Source: Chromatiaceae bacterium (lineage in GTDB: Bacteria; Pseudomonadota; Gammaproteobacteria; Chromatiales; Chromatiaceae). From it: a stretch of DNA of 64,000 bases. Positions within the stretch are counted from its first letter, which is position 1; each line of letters starts with the position of its first letter. Under the pieces are notes generated by a model. The model did no database searches. It was given only the letters and a program-made list of their open reading frames with translations, and was not told where the DNA came from. This document shows positions 55,857-63,594 of this stretch, piece after piece. Position numbers and translations under genes: made by a program. The stretch lies in NCBI GenBank assembly GCA_024235415.1, contig JACKML010000007.1, positions 136,843-200,842 on the forward strand, written 5' to 3'.

Positions 55857-57176
55857 TCAGGTGGCGACGTCCGGCCGCAGGATCGCCAGGCCTTTGAGCA
55901 GGTTCAGGGCTTCGCTGAGGGCATAGTCGGTCTCGCTGTCCGCCGACCCGGTGTCGGCCGGTGCCTTCTTCTTCGCGCCGTTGCTCCGGCCGTTGCCTTC
56001 GGGATTGGACAGATGGCCGGCCAGGTCGGCCTCTTTGAGCTGGGTTGTCGACTCCTCGCCACGGGTCAGGCGGACGTTCTCCAGCAGGATGTCCGGCACG
56101 ATGCCCTCTGCCTGGATCGATCGGCCGTTGGGGGTGAAGTAACGCGCGGTGGTCAGCTTGACCGCGGTACGTTCGTTGACCGGGACTATGGTCTGGACAG
56201 AGCCCTTGCCGAAGGTCTGCTGGCCCATGATCACGGCGCGCTTGTGGTCCTGCAATGCGCCGGCGACGATCTCCGATGCCGAGGCCGAGCCGCCGTTGAC
56301 CAGCACCACGATCGGGGCCCCTTCGACGACGTCATCGGGTGCCGCCTTGAACTTGAGCTGAGAGTCCGCGATTCGCCCCTCGGTGTACACGATGGTGCCG
56401 CTGGTCAGAAACGCATCGCTGATCGCCACTGCCGCGTTCAGTACGCCACCCGGGTTGTCGCGCAGGTCCAGGACCAGGCCTTTCAGTGCGCCGCCGGCCT
56501 GGCGTTTGAGCGCACCGATGCCGGTCAGCATGTCTTCCGGTGTGCGGGCCTGGAACTGCGAAACCCGCACATAGCCGAAACCCGGGTCGAGCATGCGGTG
56601 TTTGACGCTGACCGTCTTGATCACATCGCGCACCACGGTGATCTCGATCGGCTTGTCCTGGCCTTCGCGTACGATCGTCAACCGCAGCTTGGTGCCCGGC
56701 TTGCCGCGCATCTGCCTCACTGCCTCGTCGAGCGTCATGCCCTTCACCGGCTGATCGTCGAGGCGGATGATCAGGTCCCCCGAACGCACACCCGCGCGCT
56801 GTGCCGGGGTGTCGTCGATCGGGGCTATCACCTTGACGAACCCGTTCTCCATGCCGACCTCGATCCCCAGGCCGCCGAACTCGCCGCTGGTGCCGACGCG
56901 GATATCGCGGTAGTCCTCTTCGTCGAGATAGGCGGAGTGCGGATCCAGGCCGCTGAGCATGCCCTCGATGGCGTACTTGAGGAGTTTGCGGTCGTCGACC
57001 GGCTCGACATAGTCCTTCTTGATGCGTCCGAACACCTCGGCAAACACACGCAACTCTTCCAGTGGCAGGCCATTGGAAGGCTCCGTCGATTCAGCCACCG
57101 CCGTTCGTTCGTAGGCCACGACGCCGGCGACAACCAGGAAAACCGCGGCCAGGGCCGTAGGCAAGCTCTGCTTCAT
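55857..57176 (-). CDS. ctpA: C-terminal processing protease (S41, PDZ)
   Basis: A 439-residue periplasmic serine protease. Signal anchor at residues 5-24, PDZ domain at about 90-175 (GLGIEVGMENGFVKVIAPI, RAGVRSGDLIIRLDDQPV), and a tail-specific protease domain with the Ser-Lys dyad in NGGSASASEIVAGAL and QQTFGKGSVQT. ATG 57176 has a CGAGGATGAT site; the frame is open for 64 more codons without signal. A variable linker rich in Gly/Lys/Asp sits near the C-terminus. Confidence 0.94.
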   Translation of the reverse strand: MKQSLPTALAAVFLVVAGVVAYERTAVAESTEPSNGLPLEELRVFAEVFGRIKKDYVEPVDDRKLLKYAIEGMLSGLDPHSAYLDEEDYRDIRVGTSGEFGGLGIEVGMENGFVKVIAPIDDTPAQRAGVRSGDLIIRLDDQPVKGMTLDEAVRQMRGKPGTKLRLTIVREGQDKPIEITVVRDVIKTVSVKHRMLDPGFGYVRVSQFQARTPEDMLTGIGALKRQAGGALKGLVLDLRDNPGGVLNAAVAISDAFLTSGTIVYTEGRIADSQLKFKAAPDDVVEGAPIVVLVNGGSASASEIVAGALQDHKRAVIMGQQTFGKGSVQTIVPVNERTAVKLTTARYFTPNGRSIQAEGIVPDILLENVRLTRGEESTTQLKEADLAGHLSNPEGNGRSNGAKKKAPADTGSADSETDYALSEALNLLKGLAILRPDVAT

Positions 57177-57216
57177 ATCATCCTCGAAAGTCCGCCCCGT
57201 CAATGCGGGCGCGGGA

Positions 57217-58380
57217 TCAACCCACCTTGCTGCCGGTAGGGCGTCGGCACCACTTGGCAGGGTCGACTGCGCGACCCTGGTAGCGGATGCCAAAGTACAC
57301 ACCAGCCTGTTCGCGTCCGCCACTGCTGCCGACCAGGGCAACCGGCTCCCCGACCTCCACCCAGTCACCGGCCTCCTTGAACAGGCTCTGGTTGTGCCCG
57401 TACAAGGTCATGTAGCCGTCGCCGTGATCGACGATCAACAACAGGCCGAAGCCCCGCAGCCAGTCGGCGAACGCGACGCGCCCGTGATGCACGGCGCGTA
57501 CCTCGCGGCCTTCCGGCGCTGAGATCATAACACCGTCCCAAACCAAGGCCCCGAGCTTGGGTGAGCCGAAGCGGTTGACGATACGCCCGCTTGCGGGCCA
57601 CGGCAGGCGGCCGCGCAGACCGACAAACGCGAGTTGCTGAGGATGCTCGGCCGGAATGTCCGCCAATGCCTCTTCGAGGCCGGTGATCAGGGTCTGCAGG
57701 TCGCGCTCATCGGACTGCAAACGATCAAGCTGGCGGCTCTGGTCGTTGAGTTCCTGTGTCAGCCGCGCGACCACGTCGCGTCTTTGACCCTGCGAGCGCT
57801 GCATCGCTGCGAGTTCGCGTGCCTGTTCATCATGCAGGCGCGCCAGTTTTCGTTCTTCGTCGAGAATCTCGGCCTCGGTGTCGGCGAGGCGCTGCATGTA
57901 GTCGCGGATCAGCCGCATCTTCTGACCGCGCGCCCGACTGAGGTAATCGTAGTAGACCATGACCCGGCTGACTGTCGCCGGGTCCTGCTGGTTTAGCAGG
58001 ATCTTCAGCCGTTCCTGGCGGCCCATCGCATAGGCGGCACGCGCCTGGCGCGCCAGCGCCTCGCGATGGCGGTCGAGCGCCTGGCTCTGCTGGGTCTTTT
58101 CGATGGCAAGCTCATTCAGGTGGTCACGCTGGCGCGTCAGGCGGCCGTCCAGCACCCGCAACTTGCGCGCCAGACGACCGATCTGTTGTTCGGATTCCTG
58201 CAGCAGGCGAGACAGCTCGGTCTTTTCGCCGCTCTTGGACTGCATCTGTGTGCGCAGGCCGCTGATCCGCTCGCGCAGGGCCTCCAGTCTGGCCTGTTGT
58301 TCCGCCGTAACCGGCGCAGACGGGCCGACTGCCGGCCACATCGCAACCAGAAACAGCGAGATCAGAAAGGGCTGGCGCAT
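57217..58380 (-). CDS. envC: Murein hydrolase activator EnvC
   Basis: A 387-residue exported protein: signal MRQPFLISLFLVAMWPAV, two coiled-coil stretches at about 25-130 and 150-235, and a C-terminal LytM/M23 domain at 260-387. The domain lacks part of the zinc set (HHGRVAFADWLRGFGLLLIV and YGHNQSL remain), as in EnvC-type activators that switch on amidases during division. It is 40 bases upstream of ctpA. Confidence 0.93.
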   Translation of the reverse strand: MRQPFLISLFLVAMWPAVGPSAPVTAEQQARLEALRERISGLRTQMQSKSGEKTELSRLLQESEQQIGRLARKLRVLDGRLTRQRDHLNELAIEKTQQSQALDRHREALARQARAAYAMGRQERLKILLNQQDPATVSRVMVYYDYLSRARGQKMRLIRDYMQRLADTEAEILDEERKLARLHDEQARELAAMQRSQGQRRDVVARLTQELNDQSRQLDRLQSDERDLQTLITGLEEALADIPAEHPQQLAFVGLRGRLPWPASGRIVNRFGSPKLGALVWDGVMISAPEGREVRAVHHGRVAFADWLRGFGLLLIVDHGDGYMTLYGHNQSLFKEAGDWVEVGEPVALVGSSGGREQAGVYFGIRYQGRAVDPAKWCRRPTGSKVG

Positions 58381-58454
58381 GCAAAGAAACCGAGGGCAAT
58401 CCTGCGCCCATTCTGGCAGTAATCGGTGATTGGCGCGCTACCGCAGTGTGGTGC

Positions 58455-59999
58455 TCAGGCGGCGCCGGCAGCGGGCAGCAGCGAACGGCCGGTCATTTCC
58501 GGCGGCTGCGGCAGCCCCATGATCTGCAGCAGCGTCGGCGCCACGTCACACAGAGCGCCGTTTTCCAGCAACGCCGTCGCCGCATGGCCGACATAGATCA
58601 GTGGGACCGGGTTTGTCGTGTGTGCAGTGTGCACCTGACCAGCCTTGGGATCGATCATCTGCTCGGCGTTGCCGTGATCAGCGGTGATGATCAGCTCACC
58701 CCCCACATCGAGCACCGCTTCGGTGACCCGCCCGATGCACTCGTCCAGCACTTCGATTGCCCGCACCGCAGCGTCGTAGTTGCCGGTGTGGCCGACCATA
58801 TCGCCGTTCGCATAGTTGCAGATGACCGCATCGAAACGCCGGCTGCGCACCGCCTCGACCAACCTGTCGGTGACCTCGTAGGCGCTCATCTCGGGCTGCA
58901 GATCGTACGTGGCAACCTGTGGCGACGGCACCAGGATGCGCTCCTCGCCCTCGTTCGGCGCCTCGATGCCGCCGTTGAAGAAGAACGTCACGTGTGCGTA
59001 TTTCTCGGTCTCGGCGATGCGCAGCTGATGCAGGCCAAGGTTGGCGATGTACTCGCCGAACGTGTTTTCGAGCCGCTCCGGCGGATAGGCAACAGGTATA
59101 TCGAAGTCCTTGCTGTACTCGGTCAGCGAGACGAACGCACCCAGCCTGGGCCTTACCGCGCGTTCGAACCCGGGGAAATCGGCCTCGATGAAGGCGCGGG
59201 TGATCTGGCGCGCGCGATCCGATCGGTAGTTCATATTGATGATGACGTCACCGTCGGCCACCGGCACCGCTTCGCCGATACACGTGGCCGTGACGAATTC
59301 ATCCGACTCGCCACGCGCATACGCCTGTTGCAGCGCCTCCAGCGCTGTGGGCGCGCAATGCTCTGCCTTACCCTGGGTGATCAGCTCATAGGCGCGCTGG
59401 ATACGATCCCAGCGATGGTCGCGGTCCATCGCGAAGTAGCGACCGATCAGCGTCGCCACGCGTCCCCGGCCGAGTTCGGCAAACACCGCGTCCATCGCCT
59501 GCAGCGAGGCCTCGGCACTCTTCGGCGGCATGTCGCGGCCGTCGAGAAAGGCGTGCACGTAGACACGCGGGGCGCCGCGCTGCACCGCCAGCCTGACCAT
59601 CGCGTGGATGTGTTCTTCGTGGCTGTGCACACCGCCGGGAGACAGCAGCCCCAGGATGTGTACCGCCGAGCCCTCGCGCACCGCCAGATCGACCGCATCG
59701 GTCAGGGTGCGGTTGGAGAAAAACGAGCCGGTGCGGATCGAGCGGCCGATGCGCGTGAATTCCTGGTAGACGACGCGCCCGGCACCGAGATTGAGGTGGC
59801 CGACCTCTGAGTTACCCATCTGCCCCCCGGGCAGGCCCACGGCCGAGCCGGAGGTACGGATCGCGGTATGCGGAAAGGTCGCCCACAGTCTGTCCCAGAC
59901 CGGTGTCTTTGCCGCGCTTATCGCATTGTGGTCGGTATTGTCGCTCATACCCCAGCCATCGAGGACCAGGAGAACTGCTGGGCGGACCTTGTTGTTCAT
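58455..59999 (-). CDS. gpmI: 2,3-bisphosphoglycerate-independent phosphoglycerate mutase
   Basis: A 514-residue glycolytic enzyme with two Mn ions. LLVLDGWGMSDNTDHNA opens the phosphatase domain, GLPGGQMGNSEVGHLNLGAG carries the phosphorylated Ser near residue 62, and ITADHGNAEQMID plus HTTNPVPLIY complete the metal site. ATG 59999 matches the family start; an ATG at 60056 is in frame but non-conserved. The order gpmI-envC-ctpA-yibQ is classical for gammaproteobacteria. Confidence 0.96.
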   Translation of the reverse strand: MNNKVRPAVLLVLDGWGMSDNTDHNAISAAKTPVWDRLWATFPHTAIRTSGSAVGLPGGQMGNSEVGHLNLGAGRVVYQEFTRIGRSIRTGSFFSNRTLTDAVDLAVREGSAVHILGLLSPGGVHSHEEHIHAMVRLAVQRGAPRVYVHAFLDGRDMPPKSAEASLQAMDAVFAELGRGRVATLIGRYFAMDRDHRWDRIQRAYELITQGKAEHCAPTALEALQQAYARGESDEFVTATCIGEAVPVADGDVIINMNYRSDRARQITRAFIEADFPGFERAVRPRLGAFVSLTEYSKDFDIPVAYPPERLENTFGEYIANLGLHQLRIAETEKYAHVTFFFNGGIEAPNEGEERILVPSPQVATYDLQPEMSAYEVTDRLVEAVRSRRFDAVICNYANGDMVGHTGNYDAAVRAIEVLDECIGRVTEAVLDVGGELIITADHGNAEQMIDPKAGQVHTAHTTNPVPLIYVGHAATALLENGALCDVAPTLLQIMGLPQPPEMTGRSLLPAAGAA

Positions 60000-60247
60000 C
60001 TTCCTTTTGCCCGGCCGTCCGGACCTGCCTGACGGCCAACGGCCGAATAACCTCATGAGTTATAAGTAAAAAATGCGCACTTCAATGCTTGATAGGCAAA
60101 CCTGCGGTCGGGGCGGCGTATTGAAGCATTTTAGCCGCCGGCACGCCAGCACAGGGCAAGGTGTAACGACCGGTCATAAAAGAAAATTTTCCTCGAATTC
60201 AAGAAAAATGCTCGATTCCGGTGGCGAAATGCTGTTCCAATAGCGGT

Positions 60248-60276
60248 CTATTATTAGATTAGAGGCTAGTAAATAG
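60248..60276 (+). promoter_or_regulatory. Candidate ArsR operator upstream of the HTH gene
   Basis: Imperfect dyad CTATTATTAG-attagagg-CTAGTAAATAG in AT-rich sequence, ending 21 bases before the GTG start. ArsR/SqrR/BigR regulators bind such AT-rich dyads overlapping their own promoter. TATTAT within it may be the -10. Confidence 0.5.
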
Positions 60277-60297
60277 CCCATCAAAGGAGGCTTCTTT

Positions 60298-60654
60298 GTG
60301 AATCTGCACGACAAGGCAGTGATTTCCATGCATGACGAATTTGACAATGAACTTGCCCTGTTGGAAGGCGACGAGGACATCGATCGGGCATCGCGGTCAC
60401 TCAAAGCCATGTCCCATCCGCTGCGACTGAAGATTCTGTGCACCCTCGGTGACGAAGAGGTCAGCGTTCAGGATATCGTCGACCAGGTGGGAACGTCGCA
60501 AAGCAATATCTCACAGCATCTTGCGATATTGCGCGATAAGGGTATCCTCACCTCGCGAAAAGATGCCAACCGGGTGTTTTATCGTGTCAGCGATAACCGC
60601 ACGCTGCGTCTGATCTGCATGATGCGTGAAGTGTTCTGCAGCCACGAGCACTGA
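60298..60654 (+). CDS. ArsR-family regulator (sulfur-responsive YgaV/BigR-like)
   Basis: A 118-residue winged-helix regulator starting at GTG 60298 behind AAAGGAGG. The HTH is MSHPLRLKILCTLGDEEVS with SQSNISQHLAILRDKGIL. Cys residues in LKILCTL and in the C-terminal ICMMREVFCSHEH could form the persulfide-sensing pair known from BigR/SqrR. Pairing with a rhodanese supports sulfane-sulfur sensing, but direct evidence is absent. Confidence 0.88.
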   Translation: MNLHDKAVISMHDEFDNELALLEGDEDIDRASRSLKAMSHPLRLKILCTLGDEEVSVQDIVDQVGTSQSNISQHLAILRDKGILTSRKDANRVFYRVSDNRTLRLICMMREVFCSHEH

Positions 60655-60663
60655 ACGCGAATT

Positions 60664-60683
60664 TCCCGCTGTGTGCGGGATTT
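60664..60683 (+). terminator. Short terminator-like hairpin after the arsR gene
   Basis: TCCCGC-TGTGT-GCGGGA followed directly by TTT, 10 bases after the stop. Stem of six with a short T-run; a weak intrinsic terminator is plausible. Confidence 0.5.
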
Positions 60684-60694
60684 CCACATTGTTG

Positions 60695-60721
60695 AAACGG
60701 GCAGGCTAACGCCTCCCGTTT
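60695..60721. terminator. Two-part hairpin between arsR and rhodanese genes
   Basis: AAACGGG-c-AGGC-TAAC-GCCT-CCCGTTT: a seven-base outer stem and four-base inner stem with one bulge. The A/T ends make it a possible bidirectional terminator. Confidence 0.5.
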
Positions 60722-60767
60722 CGTCGTTTGTAGCGCCGCGACGAGAGTCCGGCGGTGGCGAGGTATC

Positions 60768-61190
60768 ATGGAACAGCTCCTTGAGTTTGCCGGTAACCAC
60801 ACCGTGCTGGTTGCAGGATTCTTGCTCGTCCTGACCGCCCTGGCGTGGAACATCATCACCGACCCGGGCGGCAAGAATGCCGTCGATCCACTCGCGGCCA
60901 CCGCGCTGATCAATCACGAGGAAGCCGTGGTGCTCGACGTGCGCTCGATGGCGGAGTTCAAGGACGGCCATATCGTCAACGCCGTCAACATCCCGCTGAA
61001 CGGTCTCGGCAACAACGTCAAACAGCTGGAGAAACACCGCAACCGGCCGATAGTGACCGTGTGTCGCTCGGGTTCACGCTCCGGCGCCGCATGTAACCTG
61101 TTGCGCAAGCACGGCTTCGAAAACGTCAAGAATCTGCGTGGCGGCATGATGGCATGGGAAAGTGCCAATCTGCCGGTCAAGCGCAAGTAA
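60768..61190 (+). CDS. Membrane-anchored rhodanese-like protein (YibN-like)
   Basis: A 140-residue protein: N-terminal helix (TVLVAGFLLVLTALAWNII) then a single rhodanese domain with the active-site loop VCRSGSRSG, preceded by VVLDVRSMAEFKDGHIVNAVN and followed by NLRGGMMAWE. It transfers sulfane sulfur, probably at the membrane face. In relatives the order is yibN-grxC-secB-gpsA; here grxC is missing and secB follows directly. Confidence 0.92.
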   Translation: MEQLLEFAGNHTVLVAGFLLVLTALAWNIITDPGGKNAVDPLAATALINHEEAVVLDVRSMAEFKDGHIVNAVNIPLNGLGNNVKQLEKHRNRPIVTVCRSGSRSGAACNLLRKHGFENVKNLRGGMMAWESANLPVKRK

Positions 61191-61212
61191 ACCCGCCCAG
61201 CAGGAGAGAAAC

Positions 61213-61695
61213 ATGGCCGACGAAAACAGACCTCAGCGCCAGTTCGTGGTGCAGCGAATCTATGCGAAAGATATCTCTTTCGAGTCGCCCAACACGCCGC
61301 AGATGTTCCAGGAAAAGTGGTCGCCGGAGATCAATATCAGCCTCGGAAGCGAGGTCAACAAGCTCGGCGGCGGCGCCATCGAGGTGGTGCTCAATGTCTC
61401 GGTCGAGGCAAAGCATGCCGACAAGACTGTATTCATGGTCGAGATCCACCAGGCCGGCCTGTTCGGTGTCCAGGGTTTCGCTGACCAGGAACTCGACGCG
61501 CTCCTGGGTGTAGCGGCGCCGAACATCCTGTTTCCGTACGCGCGCGAAGCGGTGTCCGACCTGGTCACGCGCGGCAGCTTCCCCCAGTTCGTGCTGCAAC
61601 CGGTGAACTTCGAGGCGCTGTACATGCAGCAGCGCCAGGCGAAAGCGGCCGAGGCCGGAAACACGGCCGACGCCGGGAACGCACCCGCGCACTGA
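61213..61695 (+). CDS. secB: Protein-export chaperone SecB
   Basis: A 160-residue chaperone that holds preproteins unfolded and hands them to SecA. FVVQRIYAKDISFESPNTPQMF, NKLGGGAIEVVLNVSVEAK and NILFPYAREAVSDLVTRGSFP are SecB hallmarks. ATG 61213 has AGGAGAGAAAC before it. The C-terminus is Ala-rich. gpsA starts 2 bases after its stop. Confidence 0.96.
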   Translation: MADENRPQRQFVVQRIYAKDISFESPNTPQMFQEKWSPEINISLGSEVNKLGGGAIEVVLNVSVEAKHADKTVFMVEIHQAGLFGVQGFADQELDALLGVAAPNILFPYAREAVSDLVTRGSFPQFVLQPVNFEALYMQQRQAKAAEAGNTADAGNAPAH

Positions 61696-61696
61696 G

Positions 61697-62698
61697 TTGA
61701 ACGCGCGGGCAGCCACACTGGCGGTCCTCGGTGCCGGCTCATGGGGCACCGCGCTGGCGATCCAGCTGGCACGCAACGGCTCGGCGGTTTCGTTGTGGGG
61801 ACACGATCCGGCCGAGATCGAGGCCCTGTTGCGCGACCGCGAGAATCGTCACTACCTGCCGGGCGTCGCCCTGCCCGAAGGGTTGACCCCCACCGGTGAC
61901 CTGGCCGCCTGCCTGCGGGCGGCGGACGAGGTCCTGGTGGTGGTTCCCAGCCATGCCTTTGGCCAGGTTTGCGGACGCATTGTCGAGATACGCCCGCAGC
62001 TCAAATCCCTGAGCTGGGCGACCAAGGGTTTCGACCATGATTCCCACGAACTCCTCAGCACCGTGGCGGCGCAGCATCTGGCGCACTGCGACATGGCCGT
62101 GGTCTCGGGGCCGACGTTTGCCGGGGAAGTGGCGCGCGGCCTGCCCACCGCGATCACCGTGGCATCGAACAACCCGATGCACGCAGACCGGGTGGCCGCT
62201 TACCTGCACGGCGAGAACTTTCGCGCCTACACCAGCGACGATCTGATCGGGGTCCAGGTAGGGGGCGCCAGCAAGAACGTGATGGCGATCGCCGCCGGCA
62301 TCTCCGATGGCCTGGGTTTTGGCGCCAACGCGCGCGCCGCACTGATCACCCGGGGCCTGCACGAAATCACCCGGCTTGGCCTGGCGATGGGAGGCAAGCC
62401 GGAGACTTTCATGGGGCTGGCCGGGCTCGGTGACCTGGCATTGACCTGCACCGACGACCAATCGCGAAACCGGCGCATGGGCCTGGCCCTGGCCAGGGGC
62501 CTGGACATCGCCACGGCGAAAGCGGACATCGGCCAGGAGGTGGAAGGCGTCGCCACCGCGCGCGAGGTTCGTGCCAAGGCGCTGTCACTCGGCGTCGAGA
62601 TGCCGATCACCGAGCAGACATACCGGGTCCTGTACGAAGGGCTGGATCCCAGGGCCGCGGTACACAACCTGCTCAGTCGTGAGTCGAAACCGGAGTAG
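61697..62698 (+). CDS. gpsA: Glycerol-3-phosphate dehydrogenase [NAD(P)+]
   Basis: A 333-residue enzyme making sn-glycerol 3-phosphate for phospholipids. The NAD fold is VLGAGSWGTALAIQLARNG, then SWATKGFDH, VVSGPTFAGEVARGLPTAIT, catalytic Lys in GGASKNVMAIAAGISDGLG, and GLAGLGDLALTCT. The start is TTG 61697, 1 base after the secB stop; no better start is available before the NAD motif. Confidence 0.95.
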   Translation: MNARAATLAVLGAGSWGTALAIQLARNGSAVSLWGHDPAEIEALLRDRENRHYLPGVALPEGLTPTGDLAACLRAADEVLVVVPSHAFGQVCGRIVEIRPQLKSLSWATKGFDHDSHELLSTVAAQHLAHCDMAVVSGPTFAGEVARGLPTAITVASNNPMHADRVAAYLHGENFRAYTSDDLIGVQVGGASKNVMAIAAGISDGLGFGANARAALITRGLHEITRLGLAMGGKPETFMGLAGLGDLALTCTDDQSRNRRMGLALARGLDIATAKADIGQEVEGVATAREVRAKALSLGVEMPITEQTYRVLYEGLDPRAAVHNLLSRESKPE

Positions 62699-62778
62699 CC
62701 GGCCGCCGCAACACCGGTGCTGCACGCACCATACCCCGCCGTCCCGAAGATTCCTTGGACATCGTGATGATTTCACCC

Positions 62779-62809
62779 TTGACCTGGAGCCAGGTCCAGC
62801 TATTAGTCT
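62779..62809 (+). promoter_or_regulatory. MerR-type promoter/operator
   Basis: -35 TTGACC (62779-62784), a 19-base spacer, and -10-like TAGTCT (62804-62809). The long spacer contains the inverted repeat GACCTGG-AG-CCAGGTC. A 19-base spacer with internal dyad is the hallmark of MerR-family promoters, which the regulator untwists on metal binding. It lies 34 bases upstream of the merR-like gene. Confidence 0.75.
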
Positions 62810-62842
62810 GGGAACCGACACTCGGCGGGGAGACCCAAACAG

Positions 62843-63268
62843 ATGAGCCTCAGCATCGGTGAGGTCTGCCGACAGACTGGTCTTTCGGCAGACACCCTGC
62901 GCTACTACGAGCGCATTGGCCTGCTGGGCCGGATCGCGCGCAACGGCGGCGGGCAGCGACGTTACGGCGCCCAGGACGTAGCACGCCTGCAGTTCGTGCG
63001 GCGCGCCCAGACAATGGATTTCAGCCTGCACGAGATCGGCCAGTTGCTGGCGCTGCGTAACCAGGGCGGCGATGTGCGTGCGGATGTGCGCGCCCTGACC
63101 GAGAACAAACTGAGCGCGATCGGTCAACGCATCGAGGCGCTGACAAAATTGCGCGACGAGCTCAGCGAGCTGGTTCGGCGCTGTCACGCCAGTGCCGGAG
63201 ACTGTCCGATCATCGCGCGCATGGACAATCCACAGGAGAGCGATCATGAGTTACACGGTTGCTGTTGA
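62843..63268 (+). CDS. MerR-family heavy-metal-responsive regulator
   Basis: A 141-residue MerR protein: HTH SIGEVCRQTGLSADTLRYYERIGLL, long dimerisation helix, and metal-site cysteines in RRCHASAGDCPII plus a C-terminal HGCC. The CxnDCPI pattern is found in CueR, CadR and ZntR types; the extra C-terminal Cys pair suggests a soft metal such as Cu, Cd or Hg. The downstream metallochaperone overlaps it by 23 bases and the promoter above is its likely target. Confidence 0.9.
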   Translation: MSLSIGEVCRQTGLSADTLRYYERIGLLGRIARNGGGQRRYGAQDVARLQFVRRAQTMDFSLHEIGQLLALRNQGGDVRADVRALTENKLSAIGQRIEALTKLRDELSELVRRCHASAGDCPIIARMDNPQESDHELHGCC

Positions 63269-63539
63269 AAACATCAAGTGCGGCGGCTGCGCCAACACGA
63301 TCCGCGGCAAGCTGGTCGAACAGCAGCTCGCCCGGGAGGTCGAGGTGGATATCGAGCGGGGCCAGGTGCATGTCGAAGGAAACCCGGAGTGGCGCGATCA
63401 GGTCGTCACCGCTCTCGCCAGGATGGGTTACCCCGAGGTCGGGTCGGTGGAGGGATTGAAGTCCGCCGCTGCGAAGGCGAAATCCTTCGTCAGTTGCGCG
63501 ATCGGAAGGATCGACAACGCCGCTGCGGACAAGGAATGA
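63246..63539 (+). CDS. Heavy-metal-associated (HMA) domain protein
   Basis: A 97-residue protein with an HMA domain (residues 1-65) whose CxxC metal motif is KCGGCANTI. A hydrophilic tail with one more Cys follows. It is a CopZ-like copper chaperone candidate. The ATG has GGAGAGCGATC before it and lies inside the merR 3' end. Confidence 0.88.
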   Translation: MSYTVAVENIKCGGCANTIRGKLVEQQLAREVEVDIERGQVHVEGNPEWRDQVVTALARMGYPEVGSVEGLKSAAAKAKSFVSCAIGRIDNAAADKE

Positions 63540-63594
63540 ACCCACCGATCCAACACGTCGAGTCTTGACCGGACCAGCTTCGGCACCGTTGCTC

